Under the pieces are notes generated by a model. The model was not told the DNA's origin. It ran no database searches and saw only the letters and a list, made by a program, of their open reading frames with translations. DNA of 27,522 nucleotides from Symbiobacteriaceae bacterium (GTDB taxonomy: Bacteria > Bacillota > JAAYKD01 > WRDA01): the NCBI GenBank assembly GCA_009783675.1, contig WRDA01000004.1:1-27522 (forward strand), in the 5' to 3' direction. The position numbers were made by a program, and so were the translations under genes. This document shows positions 8,366-17,322 of this stretch, one piece after another (position 1 is the first letter of the stretch; each line of letters opens with the position of its first letter).

Positions 8366-9556
8366 CTAACTCTCCTGCAATAAGGCGGCTATCCGTTCCA
8401 GACCCTCCTGGATGTTAACCATGCTTGTGGCATATGAGAAGCGTAGGAATTCATCCCGCTCGAAAGCAATACCCGGGACCACTGCAACGTTAACCTCTTT
8501 GAGGATAAGATCAGCCAGATCCGTTGATCCAGCGATCGTTACTCCCCTGATATTCTTTCCCAGAACACCGCTGATGTTGGCAAAGACATAGAAAGCACCC
8601 CCGGGAATGCCGGCAGAAAAACCAGGAATATTGTTGATCATCTCTACCATCTTGTTACGTCTTTGCTCAAACTCTACACGCATGGCTTCGATGGATTCCT
8701 GAGGACCATTGAGGGCTTCGATCGCTGCTTTCTGAGCTATGGAGTTAGGATTGGATGTTACATGACTCTGCAGGTCCCCCATCGCTTTAGCCAATGTTGG
8801 ATGCGATGCAGAATACCCTATACGCCAGCCAGTCATTGCATAACTCTTGGAGACGCCGTTAATAACTATGGTCAGATCCTTGATCTCCGGGCCGAAACTG
8901 GAGATCGATGTATACTCACGCCCGTCGTAAAGCAGCTGAGCATAAATCTCGTCGGCCACAACATAAATCTGGTGTGCTACACAGATTCTGGCGATCTCTC
9001 TGAGATTCTCTGCGCAATAGACTCCACCGGTTGGATTGGATGGTGAATTAAGGACTAGTACTCTGGTTTTGGGCGTAATAGCCTCTTCAAATTCCTGGGG
9101 AGTCATTAGGAATTCATTATCTTCACTAGCATGGACCAGTACAGGTATTCCACCAGCCAGTTTAATCAGTTCTGTATAACTAACCCAACAAGGTGTGGGT
9201 AAAATAGCTTCGTCTCCCTCATCGAGGAGTACTGTGAAAGCATTATACAGTGAGTGCTTTGCTCCATTAGAGACAACAATCTGATTAGGCTGGTACTCTT
9301 CGTCAAAATTAGCTTTCAACCTTGCACAAACGGCTTTACGTAAGTCATCGATTCCAGCCGCGGCCGTATAACGGGTAAAACCCGCATCGACAGCCTGGAT
9401 AGCTGCTGACCTGATGTTAGCTGGGGTGTCGAAATCAGGCTCTCCCACTCCAAAAGAGATGACCGCTATGCCTTCAGCCGCCATGGCTTTGGCTTTGGCA
9501 TCCAGAGCCAGTGTTGGCGAAGGGCTGATCAGCTTTGCACGTTGCGATAGATGCAT
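8366..9556 (-). CDS. Class I/II PLP aminotransferase, aspartate aminotransferase type
   Basis: This 396-residue fold-type I enzyme of the short (AspB/Thermus-like) aspartate aminotransferase group has the expected length. It shows FGVGEPDFDTP at the N-terminus, NSPSNPTG (170-177), DEIY (202-205) and the PLP-binding Lys237 in SKSYAMTGWR. Arg372 (FLRFSYATS) should bind the substrate alpha-carboxylate. The likely reaction is aspartate + 2-oxoglutarate to oxaloacetate + glutamate, but related enzymes act on prephenate or aromatic amino acids, so specificity is open. The start ATG is preceded on its strand by AAAGGAG. It is the last gene of the minus-strand run, 27 nt after the PHP gene. Confidence 0.9.
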   Translation of the reverse strand: MHLSQRAKLISPSPTLALDAKAKAMAAEGIAVISFGVGEPDFDTPANIRSAAIQAVDAGFTRYTAAAGIDDLRKAVCARLKANFDEEYQPNQIVVSNGAKHSLYNAFTVLLDEGDEAILPTPCWVSYTELIKLAGGIPVLVHASEDNEFLMTPQEFEEAITPKTRVLVLNSPSNPTGGVYCAENLREIARICVAHQIYVVADEIYAQLLYDGREYTSISSFGPEIKDLTIVINGVSKSYAMTGWRIGYSASHPTLAKAMGDLQSHVTSNPNSIAQKAAIEALNGPQESIEAMRVEFEQRRNKMVEMINNIPGFSAGIPGGAFYVFANISGVLGKNIRGVTIAGSTDLADLILKEVNVAVVPGIAFERDEFLRFSYATSMVNIQEGLERIAALLQES

Positions 9557-9583
9557 TCTTTGTCCACTCCTTTAAACTTCTTA

Positions 9584-10423
9584 TTAAAAGTCCTGCATTG
9601 AAAGATTACGCGTTTTATAGGTTGCGAAGGCTTTGAATCCTGCTTGAATGGCAAGCTCTCTGGCATCATCCAGAGAACTGCCCAACCGACTGGGATGATG
9701 ACTGTCTGAACCTATAGTGATTATCTCTCCGCCCAACTCCTTATACCATTGCAGAACCTGCAAGGCTGGATATGGTTCCGCAGCTGCCTGGCGATAGCCG
9801 GAGGTATTTATCTCCAAACCCTTACCCCTTCTTACCAGGGTTGTTAGTATCTCATAGAGAATATCTCGATAGCGATACGCATCGAAGCGACCATAGAAGG
9901 CTGTCCCGCAACGTTTTACCACATCGAGATGAGCTAAAACATCCAGGTCGCAGATTTGTACCAGATGCAGAACCTGCTGAAAGTATTCGTCATAGGCGAT
10001 TTTCTCCGTCGAAGGCACCCTCGTCCAGGGTATGCTCAGATCGAAGCCGAACAATTGGTGAACAGAAGCCACAACCAGATCATAATCGCTTGCCTCCAGC
10101 AAATGCTTGGCAATGTCCGGAAACCGATGGGCCTCTCCGATTTCGACCCCCTTAAGCAGGTTTATTCTGTTTTGGAAGCTATACCTGGTTGTCATAATCT
10201 GGTCGTTATAGTACTTTGAATCGAGAAAGCCGTCTCTGGGTTCGCCAGGACGCGCCTGTCGCAGACTATAGTCGTCCGGATCGCAGTCAAGATGCTCGGT
10301 GAAACATATCTCAGCCAGGCCTAACTCTACTCCCCTCTCGACCTGATCGTGCATGGAAACAATACAATCAGAAGATACGTCTGAATGAACATGGTAATCG
10401 TAACGGTGCCTGATACGTTTCAC
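9584..10423 (-). CDS. PHP-domain phosphoesterase, histidinol-phosphatase (HisJ/HisK) type
   Basis: This 279-residue PHP-fold enzyme has the expected metal ligands in order: H11 and H13 (YHVHSD), E43-H44 (FTEHLD), E93 (GVEIG), H121, H164 (AHLD), and D239 with H241 (GSDSHHP). This is the pattern of HisJ-like histidinol-phosphate phosphatases, which carry out the next-to-last phase of histidine synthesis. Length is typical. No other histidine gene is nearby, so the substrate is inferred and a different phosphoester is possible. The start is GTG at 10423 with a weak ribosome binding site. It lies 36 nt after the cysteine-cluster gene and 27 nt before the aminotransferase, probably one transcript. 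Confidence 0.82.
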   Translation of the reverse strand: MKRIRHRYDYHVHSDVSSDCIVSMHDQVERGVELGLAEICFTEHLDCDPDDYSLRQARPGEPRDGFLDSKYYNDQIMTTRYSFQNRINLLKGVEIGEAHRFPDIAKHLLEASDYDLVVASVHQLFGFDLSIPWTRVPSTEKIAYDEYFQQVLHLVQICDLDVLAHLDVVKRCGTAFYGRFDAYRYRDILYEILTTLVRRGKGLEINTSGYRQAAAEPYPALQVLQWYKELGGEIITIGSDSHHPSRLGSSLDDARELAIQAGFKAFATYKTRNLSMQDF

Positions 10424-10459
10424 CTACCAATCTTTTTCATTCTTCAGGGTGAACGTAGT

Positions 10460-11110
10460 TCATGTGCGTCTATCCTGGAGATATGCTAATTCCGGAGGCA
10501 TGTTGAGCCACTCCCAGAGATAATCATCGCAACAAGCACGCAGGCGAACCTGAGAGTACTCCTCAGCCTTAAGCCAGGGGTTCTTCTCCATACCTGCTGT
10601 CTCTGTCTGCGTTGCAGGAAGTAATCCAGCATCGATCATCCGGAGCTTTAGCGCCATCTCCGCAAGTAATAGAACCGAACCCTTCAGTTTCTCCAAACGA
10701 TCACTACTTGCCACGCAAAGGAAAAAGCGACAAAAAGCCGGACGGATTGCATATACTGAACAGAGATTCCCTTGCAAAAAAGGGCAATGTCGGCCGTTAA
10801 ATTCGATGAAATCATCTTTATCCCCCAGAACAAGATATGTACGACCGAACGAAGCGAGATCGAGTCCCAGGAGATGCAAAGCTTTGGACAGGAATATATG
10901 GTCAGGCAGAATGCGGTAGCGACGACAGCAATTATTGATGCATCCTGCGCAAGACGCCAGACGTCGCGGATGGTCACGCTTAGGCAATAACCTGTCTTCT
11001 GCAGCGACTTGGATAGGCTTGAAGAGATCTTCTACTGTCGCTTCTTCATCAATCTTTGCCAGATCAAACTCAGGCAGTCCCTCTCTCTCCCTGATGACGA
11101 TGCTTAACAC
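10460..11110 (-). CDS. YkgJ-family cysteine cluster protein
   Basis: This 216-residue protein carries the putative metal- or FeS-binding cysteine pattern of the YkgJ (UPF0153) family. The first cluster is C54-x2-C57-x3-C61-C62 (CAGCINNCC). A second set follows: C109, C117, C127 and C132, in HCPFLQGNLC, FCRFFLC. That is eight cysteines in the core. The family function is unknown; zinc or iron chelation is the usual proposal. There is no signal peptide or membrane segment, so it is probably cytoplasmic. The start is GTG at 11110, only 6 nt after the stop of the AroE-like gene, indicating one transcript. The 40-residue N-terminal extension and a C-terminal region after 140 are not recognised. 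Confidence 0.85.
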   Translation of the reverse strand: MLSIVIREREGLPEFDLAKIDEEATVEDLFKPIQVAAEDRLLPKRDHPRRLASCAGCINNCCRRYRILPDHIFLSKALHLLGLDLASFGRTYLVLGDKDDFIEFNGRHCPFLQGNLCSVYAIRPAFCRFFLCVASSDRLEKLKGSVLLLAEMALKLRMIDAGLLPATQTETAGMEKNPWLKAEEYSQVRLRACCDDYLWEWLNMPPELAYLQDRRT

Positions 11111-11116
11111 TGTTAT

Positions 11117-11944
11117 CTAGCTCGGGGAGTATTCATCGGTCGTCAAAAGCTCCCGGGGAAGGTCGAAATTATTCCACAGACGAAAACACTCAGCATATTG
11201 CCAGAGTAATAGGCTTTGGGCCGTCAGGATGCGTAATTCATCTCTTTCCTCCCAGAAGGGTTGGCGAGAGGCGAAGAGATCGATTATGGTTATCTCTTCC
11301 CCTAGACGCAGTCTAGCCGGCAATATGGCCCGAACTACAGGATCATCGATATCGATGGCCAGGATCATCAGGTCGATTCGTTCCATGATATCTTGCAAAT
11401 TTTCGCTTTGCAGATTGCCGATCATCACCGAGAGATCCGGATTGTCTCTCTTCATCCCACTGGCCAACACCCTGATTCTGTCCACTGAGCTGTGTAGAAT
11501 CAGGAGCTGACTTATACCTGTCAAGGCTAAAGAGCGCACAATACTCTGAGCTTCGAGACTCGACCCCAGCAATAAAACTCGTGCGCCTTCTGGTTGGAAA
11601 CCAGAACGTTGCAGTGCTCGCAACGAGCCGCTGTGTAAGGTGTCCTCCCCTACCAGTAGCTGCTGATCTTTATATATGATATTAACTCGACCGCTGCTTT
11701 GGCTTCCGGAACCAAAATTATCCAACCAGGGACACTGGTTTACCTGCAGAGGCTCCGTGAAGTGACATCCCATGACATTAGCTGAGTGTAAAACACCGAT
11801 GCATTTATCGAGATAGAATCCTTCTATATTTATGGGTTGGTAGTTATATAAGGCTTTCACCCCGTGAAATATCGCCCTCTGGTGCAGAGAGATCAGCATT
11901 TGAGATGGTGGGTTACCAAAGCCAAACACGACGCGATGAGACAT
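11117..11944 (-). CDS. Degenerate shikimate dehydrogenase-like (AroE-fold) protein
   Basis: This 275-residue protein matches the AroE layout. It has an N-terminal substrate domain (GFGNPPSQMLISLHQRAIF corresponds to the usual G-x-GNP-x-x-HS-LSP segment), then an NVT-x-P-x-K-like segment, GRVNIIY, a G-x-NTD-like segment, and a Rossmann domain with VLLLGSSLEAQSIVRSL. Both catalytic residues of shikimate dehydrogenase are changed: the Lys of NVT-x-P-x-K is Gln67 (HFTEPLQ) and the Asp of NTD-x-x-G is Leu103 (GEDTLHSG). The glycine-rich loop is also atypical. It is therefore unlikely to reduce 3-dehydroshikimate and may be a binding or regulatory paralogue. I took ATG at 11944; GTG at 11956 would add four residues. 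It heads the minus-strand operon and is divergent from the PBP gene. Confidence 0.72.
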   Translation of the reverse strand: MSHRVVFGFGNPPSQMLISLHQRAIFHGVKALYNYQPINIEGFYLDKCIGVLHSANVMGCHFTEPLQVNQCPWLDNFGSGSQSSGRVNIIYKDQQLLVGEDTLHSGSLRALQRSGFQPEGARVLLLGSSLEAQSIVRSLALTGISQLLILHSSVDRIRVLASGMKRDNPDLSVMIGNLQSENLQDIMERIDLMILAIDIDDPVVRAILPARLRLGEEITIIDLFASRQPFWEERDELRILTAQSLLLWQYAECFRLWNNFDLPRELLTTDEYSPS

Positions 11945-12034
11945 AGAATCACTCACTAACCGAAGTAGGATACTTCTAATTTAGGCACAACCAGTGTGAA
12001 TCCTTCTCCTTGTTCTCAGATTTCCCAGAAAACC

Positions 12035-12063
12035 TTGGATAATAGTTTAGGGTATGCTATAAT
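12035..12063 (+). promoter_or_regulatory. Extended -10 promoter for the penicillin-binding protein gene
   Basis: A perfect -10 TATAAT (12058-12063) is preceded by TGC, giving the extended TGnTATAAT form. With a 17-bp spacer the -35 is TTGGAT (12035-12040), which keeps only the TTG. A strong extended -10 can compensate for a weak -35. It lies about 90 nt upstream of the chosen start. The rest of the 210-nt divergent gap holds no clear promoter for the opposite operon. Confidence 0.68.
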
Positions 12064-12154
12064 GCTACCCGATATAGACGCACACGCTTTCCACGCTTTA
12101 TAGTGAATATATTTCCTGCGCGTATAGCCTGTTCCAGAGAGGATGACCTTTGAG

Positions 12155-14737
12155 ATGTCCACACCCCCGCGTCCTACGAGAAGTCGTACCTCCCGACGGC
12201 CACCTTCCCGTGAGAAAGGAAAGAGATCCGGCGGGATGATCTTCCTCATCTTGTTCTTACTGATCATCATCATAGGATGTATCGCCGTGGGCGCAGCCTT
12301 CGGTTGGGCTTCTGCTACCTTACAGGATCTCCCGGAGTTAAATCCTGATATGCTACGAAATCCGCCTCAGGCGTCCATTATTTATGATCGCAGTGAACTT
12401 GAGTTGGTTAAGCTATCCACGGATCAGAATTTTCGCACTACTGTGCCTTTCGTGGAGTTTCCCAAACATCTGATTGAAGCTCTGATTGCCTCTGAAGACC
12501 ACAACTACCGCGAACATTTTGGCGTGGACATCTTCGGCGTTATTCGTGGTATCATATATGGCGGAGCTATGGGTGGAGGCAGCACCATCACCCAGCAATT
12601 GGTACGCAATGTCTTCCTGACCCCTGATCCGACTTTTGACAGAAAACTAAAAGAGATGATTATGGCCATTCGTCTGGAGCAAATATATTCTAAGGATGAA
12701 GTCCTCTACTTCTATCTCAACCAGGTTTTCTTCGGTCATTGGGCTAAAGGGGCACAGTCAGCGGCTCGTCTTTACTTTGGCAAGGATGTCAAGGACCTTA
12801 ATCTGGCAGAATCCGCCATGATCATAGGCTTGCTGCCTGCTCCCAACGAGTACTCTCCCTACGAGGATTATCCTCTGGCTAAGCGTATGCAAGCGCAGGT
12901 CCTGGATTTGATGGTCGAGTACGATAAGATAACAGAAGCGGAAGCTAAGGCAGCCAAGGATACCGAAATACTCCTTATAGGACTGGAGACGGTGCAAAAG
13001 GAGAACTTCAAATCCAGCTTCTGGACTGACTATGTAATCCAGGTTTTTCCCCGGATCATGTATAATGCAGGGGTCTATAGCAGCGAAGATCTGGCAAGAG
13101 AACAGTTGTACAACGGTGGCCTGCAGATAATCACAACTCTGGATTATGCCATGCAAGTACAGACCGAAAAGTGCATTGAAGAAGTCATTCAGACTAATCA
13201 GGTGGACGCGGGTAACCTACGCTGGACTGAGCTACGCGAAGATGGGTCTCATGAACGCCAAGTCGCAGCCGTCATTGTCGAAACCTCTACTGGTGAGATT
13301 GTCACCATGGTCGGCGGCAGGGAGTATCCTGAGGGAGAATCCCTGGCTTGGAATCGAGCCGTTGATTCCCTGCGACAACCAGGATCATGTATTAAACCTT
13401 TGATTGACTATGCGCCTGCTCTGTTGCGTAAGGTCATCACCTTGGGTACAGTCTTCGATGATGTCCCCACCAGCTGGGGAGACTGGCAACCCAAGAACTA
13501 CGACAATTATTATTTTGGTCTGATTGGAATTCGCGAGGCTTTCGCTCGTTCGCAGAACATTCCCGCGATAAAGACTCAGTCTGTCCTGGGCATCGAAAAC
13601 GGCATCGACTTTATGAAACGTCTCGGCTTTACCTCCCTGACCGATGATGACCTCTTCCTCCCTTCAGCCATTGGAGGGCTATCCCAGGGAGTGTCGGTCC
13701 TGGAGATGACCATGGCTTATGCTACCTTTATGAACGAAGGAGTTTACACCGAACCTTTGTGCATCAAGGAAGTAAGGGATCGCAACGGCAGAACCATCTA
13801 CCGATCAGAACCTAAGCAACGCATAGTTTTAGATAAGCAGACGAATTACCTTATGTTGGATATCATGAAAACAGCCGTGACTCTGCCCTATGGTACGAGT
13901 CGCGTAGGGAATCTTGGCAGACCTACGGCTGCCAAGACAGGAACCACAGACGATTTTTACGATCTCTGGTTCTGTGGCGGCACTCCAGATTATACATCCG
14001 CAATTTGGATCGGGCATGACGAAAACACAGCCATGACGGATCTTTACAGCTCTGGCATCCACCCACGGATCTGGCGGGAGTATATGAGTGCCGCTCACGG
14101 CGAGCTTCCAGCCCGGGATTGGCAGGAGCCGGCAAATCTCGTGCGTATGCCGATCTGCACAGTGTCTGGAATGTCTCCCTCTCCCATCTGTCCCTCCTGG
14201 AAGATTGTCAACGAGCTATTTCTGCCAGGCACGGCTCCTATCTCCGCTGTGAAATGCAATGTTCATGTGGAAGCAGATATCGATGTGACTAACAATCTTC
14301 TGGCTACGCCTCAGACTCCCTCCTACCTGGTCGCACGTAAGGTCTTTATCCGTCGTCCCATACCTTTACCCTACCCACTGCCCTATGGCGGATACCCTGC
14401 AGATGCTGCCGAGGAGATTCCAACCCAGTACTCTCCAAGCACCGGACAGGGAACTGTAACTACACCAGCAACTCCTGGTGGATCAGGAACTCCACAGCTT
14501 CCGGGTGGAACCCCCATAAACCCCGGTGGTTTCACCGATCCCCCTCAGATAACAGATCCGGAGCAGACGGCTCCACCGATATCAGGAGAGACGACTGATC
14601 CTTTCCCTGACATCACTGATGGTGAGGATGGTCAGGATCCTGAAGAGAGTATCACAGTTATCATAACCGAAGATCCGCCAGTGTCTACGGATCCGGAAGA
14701 AGAAATAATCGAACTAATCGAAAACGAAGGCGGTTAA
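12155..14737 (+). CDS. Class A penicillin-binding protein (PBP1A type)
   Basis: This 860-residue bifunctional peptidoglycan synthase has a short basic cytoplasmic N-terminus (Pro/Arg/Ser-rich) and one membrane segment (about 27-53). The GT51 glycosyltransferase domain has catalytic Glu114 in SEDHNYREH, then GGGSTITQQLVRN. The transpeptidase domain has Ser411 (SCIK), Ser466 (SQN) and KTG at 594-596. From about residue 740 there is a low-complexity tail of Pro, Thr and Gly ending in an Asp/Glu-rich stretch. It polymerises and cross-links lipid II outside the membrane. The ATG at 12155 has AGAGAGG 12 nt upstream; the ATG at 12143 directly abuts that sequence and is unlikely. It is a single-gene unit with its own promoter and a terminator-like hairpin behind it. 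Confidence 0.93.
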   Translation: MSTPPRPTRSRTSRRPPSREKGKRSGGMIFLILFLLIIIIGCIAVGAAFGWASATLQDLPELNPDMLRNPPQASIIYDRSELELVKLSTDQNFRTTVPFVEFPKHLIEALIASEDHNYREHFGVDIFGVIRGIIYGGAMGGGSTITQQLVRNVFLTPDPTFDRKLKEMIMAIRLEQIYSKDEVLYFYLNQVFFGHWAKGAQSAARLYFGKDVKDLNLAESAMIIGLLPAPNEYSPYEDYPLAKRMQAQVLDLMVEYDKITEAEAKAAKDTEILLIGLETVQKENFKSSFWTDYVIQVFPRIMYNAGVYSSEDLAREQLYNGGLQIITTLDYAMQVQTEKCIEEVIQTNQVDAGNLRWTELREDGSHERQVAAVIVETSTGEIVTMVGGREYPEGESLAWNRAVDSLRQPGSCIKPLIDYAPALLRKVITLGTVFDDVPTSWGDWQPKNYDNYYFGLIGIREAFARSQNIPAIKTQSVLGIENGIDFMKRLGFTSLTDDDLFLPSAIGGLSQGVSVLEMTMAYATFMNEGVYTEPLCIKEVRDRNGRTIYRSEPKQRIVLDKQTNYLMLDIMKTAVTLPYGTSRVGNLGRPTAAKTGTTDDFYDLWFCGGTPDYTSAIWIGHDENTAMTDLYSSGIHPRIWREYMSAAHGELPARDWQEPANLVRMPICTVSGMSPSPICPSWKIVNELFLPGTAPISAVKCNVHVEADIDVTNNLLATPQTPSYLVARKVFIRRPIPLPYPLPYGGYPADAAEEIPTQYSPSTGQGTVTTPATPGGSGTPQLPGGTPINPGGFTDPPQITDPEQTAPPISGETTDPFPDITDGEDGQDPEESITVIITEDPPVSTDPEEEIIELIENEGG

Positions 14738-14742
14738 CGAGC

Positions 14743-14793
14743 AAAAGCTACCTGCTGGTGCTGTTTATTCCTACAGCGATGCCGGTAGCTTTT
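14743..14793. terminator. Bidirectional terminator hairpin between the PBP gene and pheT
   Basis: AAAAGCTACC (14743-14752) pairs perfectly with GGTAGCTTTT (14784-14793). An inner stem, GCTGT (14760-14764) with ACAGC (14773-14777), makes a branched or stacked hairpin. The outer arm ends in TTTT on both strands. It lies between convergent genes, 6 nt after the PBP stop and 81 nt beyond the pheT stop, so it can serve both. Confidence 0.6.
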
Positions 14794-14873
14794 ACCTGTA
14801 CTCCAGGGAAAACACGACCCGGGATACACGCAATCCTTATTATGTCAGATTAACTGCGCTATGATTTACTGCT

Positions 14874-17312
14874 CTACTGGCTCCGTAACTCTGCGCCCAG
14901 GTGTTTCGCCAACTCGCGTGTTACACTGTTGCTAAATGCTTCTATCTCTCCGGAAGTAAGAGTCTTATGGAATGACCCAATGACCAACCTGAGGGTGATA
15001 GATTTCTTACCGGCACCTACCTGCGGCCCCTGATACTCTTCGATGAAAATAACGTCGCGCAGAAGCCCTGCTTGATCTCTTACACTGTAGATGACATCTG
15101 TTATCTCCCGCCATTTTACAACCCGATCGACGATCAGGGACAGGTCAGATGAGGATTGCGGAAATTCCGAAATCATCGTGTAAGGATTGCTGCGGGAAGG
15201 AAGTGGCTTTAGTGAATCAAGCTTTAGCTCCATGATGACTACCGCAGCATTTTTAATGCCACAAGCCAGGGCGACTCTGCGAGTCAGAAGCCCCACGTTT
15301 CCGACTGACTCATCACCGGAGAAAACGTTGAGCCACAAAAAATCATCAGCCCAGGGTGGCTTCTGTAATTGGTTCATCGTCAGAGATTCGACATGCAGAT
15401 AGCGCGGCAAGGCCTCGACTACACCTTTACCTTCGCGAAAAAGTAACCCTGCTTGATCCAGCGATCCGACCAATGATGCCACCACATGGTTCTCCTGATG
15501 TGGCAGAAATTCTCTGGAATCGAAAACCGATTGATAGTCCCGATCAAAAAAGACTTTAGCGGACTCGAAGAGTCTGAAAGAATCACTATGGTGAAGGTTT
15601 TGGGCCACGGCTTTGCATAGACTCGGTATAAGGGATGAGCGCAGCAGACGCTCTTCCGGTGATGGAGGAGCGATCAACGAAAACATGCCTTCTGTGGTTC
15701 CTATTACAGTGTTAATTAAAGAGTCGCTGACCCAGGGATAGGTATAGATCTCATTCATCCCACACCTGAACGCAAGATACTCTCTGATCTCGCGGTCGAG
15801 ATCCATCTTGCGTTGATTCACAGGCTTCTCGAAGATGATGGAAATTGGCTGGGGAGTAAAATTATCGAAACCATGGATACGGGCAATCTCCTCGATAATG
15901 TCCTCTGGTATGGACACATCCCCTGTCCCCCGCCAGGAAGGGATCACCAGGTTGACAGTGTCTTCATCGTAAGAGACTTTAAAACCCAGACGATCAAGTA
16001 TAGCGGCAATCGTTTCACGAGGTATCTCCTTACCCAACCGTCTGGTAAGCCATGAAAAGGACAGAGTTAGGCACTTATCCTGCTGAGATAATGGATAGTT
16101 ATCGGTAAAGCCTGCCAGGGTCAGATCGGGATATGACCCGTAAAAAAGTTCAACCGCCAGAGTCAATGCCAGATCGCATCGCTCTGGGTCGATTCCCTTC
16201 TCATATCTGGTCGCCGCTTCGGTACGCAGACCAACACGGGAAGAGGTTCGTCGTACCCCTTTAGCCTCAAAACAAGCAATCTCCAGGAAAATCCTCTCAG
16301 TTTGGGGCAGGATAGAATCTCGTTTACCGCCCATAACCCCTGCCAGAGCGATCGGACCTTCGTCATCAGCAATAACCAGGTCTGTAGAAGTAAGATCTAT
16401 ATCAGTCCCATTGAGAAGCAGGAGCCGCTCTCCCTCAGAAGCAAAACGAACCTGAGTATTGCCCTTGAGGTAATCAGCATCGAAGGCATGAGTAGGTTGC
16501 CCCGTAGCTAACATAACATAATTTGTAATATCAACGATACCATTAAGAGGACGTAATCCCAGACGCCAGATGCGACTGCGAATGTGATAAGGTGCCTGAG
16601 CTGTCGACAACCCATCCAATCTGAGACCTATGTAACGCGGAGAAACGGAAGGATCATGTAAGGTGACCTGCAGATTAGGAGCCACAGGCTTACATGCCGA
16701 TAACTCCAATAGCTTCAAGGAATAAATCGCCGCGATTTCTCGGGCAACCCCATAATGTCCCCAGAGATCCGGACGGTTGGTCAGAGATTTATTATCTATC
16801 TCCAGGATAATATCCTCGAGGTCCAGGGTTTTGGCCAGGGAAGTGCCCGCAGTACAATCGAAATCTGAAAGGTCCATGATCGTGGCTTCACTGGTAAAAG
16901 GAAAAAGATCGAAGAGACCTATCTCAGAGGAAGAACAGATCATGCCGTTGCTGACAATGCCCCTAACCTTCGCCCTGGTTAACTCTATAAGCTCCCCCTC
17001 ACCATGCCAGCGCAGTTTAGCGCCAGGTAAAGCGACAGCTACTTTCATGCCTTTTCGCAGATTGGTCCCACCACAGACGATTTCAATGACCTCCGACCCG
17101 ATATCTGTCAGACAGAGCCAGAGTCGATCTGCATTTGGATGGGCTTGTATCTCCTGGACGACTCCTAAGACCATATGCTCAAACTGTGATGAAAGATGGG
17201 TCATACCCTCAACTTCCACTGTAGAAATGGTCAGATCTCTGGCGAGTTGATGGAGAGGTAAATCATCAGGAAGGCTAATATAGTCCTTAATCCAGCTTAA
17301 TGATAGCTTCAT
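14874..17312 (-). CDS. pheT: Phenylalanyl-tRNA synthetase beta subunit
   Basis: This 812-residue beta chain of the alpha2-beta2 enzyme has the usual layout. An N-terminal extension (MKLSLSWIKDYISLP) is followed by an EMAP-type tRNA-binding domain (about 40-150, VGVVQ-like through AKVRGIVSNGMICSSSEIG). The B3/B4 editing region (about 200-370) and the B5 domain (about 395-470) come next, then the catalytic-like core and a C-terminal FDX-ACB anticodon-binding domain (last 95 residues, SEFPQSSSDLSLIVD to the end). It supplies tRNA-Phe binding and editing of Tyr-tRNA-Phe. I chose ATG at 17312 because AGGAG is 8 nt upstream; the frame extends 22 residues further without homology. It starts 10 nt after pheS and is the last gene of the long minus-strand operon. 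Confidence 0.95.
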   Translation of the reverse strand: MKLSLSWIKDYISLPDDLPLHQLARDLTISTVEVEGMTHLSSQFEHMVLGVVQEIQAHPNADRLWLCLTDIGSEVIEIVCGGTNLRKGMKVAVALPGAKLRWHGEGELIELTRAKVRGIVSNGMICSSSEIGLFDLFPFTSEATIMDLSDFDCTAGTSLAKTLDLEDIILEIDNKSLTNRPDLWGHYGVAREIAAIYSLKLLELSACKPVAPNLQVTLHDPSVSPRYIGLRLDGLSTAQAPYHIRSRIWRLGLRPLNGIVDITNYVMLATGQPTHAFDADYLKGNTQVRFASEGERLLLLNGTDIDLTSTDLVIADDEGPIALAGVMGGKRDSILPQTERIFLEIACFEAKGVRRTSSRVGLRTEAATRYEKGIDPERCDLALTLAVELFYGSYPDLTLAGFTDNYPLSQQDKCLTLSFSWLTRRLGKEIPRETIAAILDRLGFKVSYDEDTVNLVIPSWRGTGDVSIPEDIIEEIARIHGFDNFTPQPISIIFEKPVNQRKMDLDREIREYLAFRCGMNEIYTYPWVSDSLINTVIGTTEGMFSLIAPPSPEERLLRSSLIPSLCKAVAQNLHHSDSFRLFESAKVFFDRDYQSVFDSREFLPHQENHVVASLVGSLDQAGLLFREGKGVVEALPRYLHVESLTMNQLQKPPWADDFLWLNVFSGDESVGNVGLLTRRVALACGIKNAAVVIMELKLDSLKPLPSRSNPYTMISEFPQSSSDLSLIVDRVVKWREITDVIYSVRDQAGLLRDVIFIEEYQGPQVGAGKKSITLRLVIGSFHKTLTSGEIEAFSNSVTRELAKHLGAELRSQ

Positions 17313-17322
17313 GCTCTCACTC

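Noticed and set aside
12143..12154. ATG at 12143 as start of the penicillin-binding protein
   Set aside because: It abuts the only ribosome binding site (AGAGAGG ending at 12142) with no spacing; ATG at 12155 is better placed.
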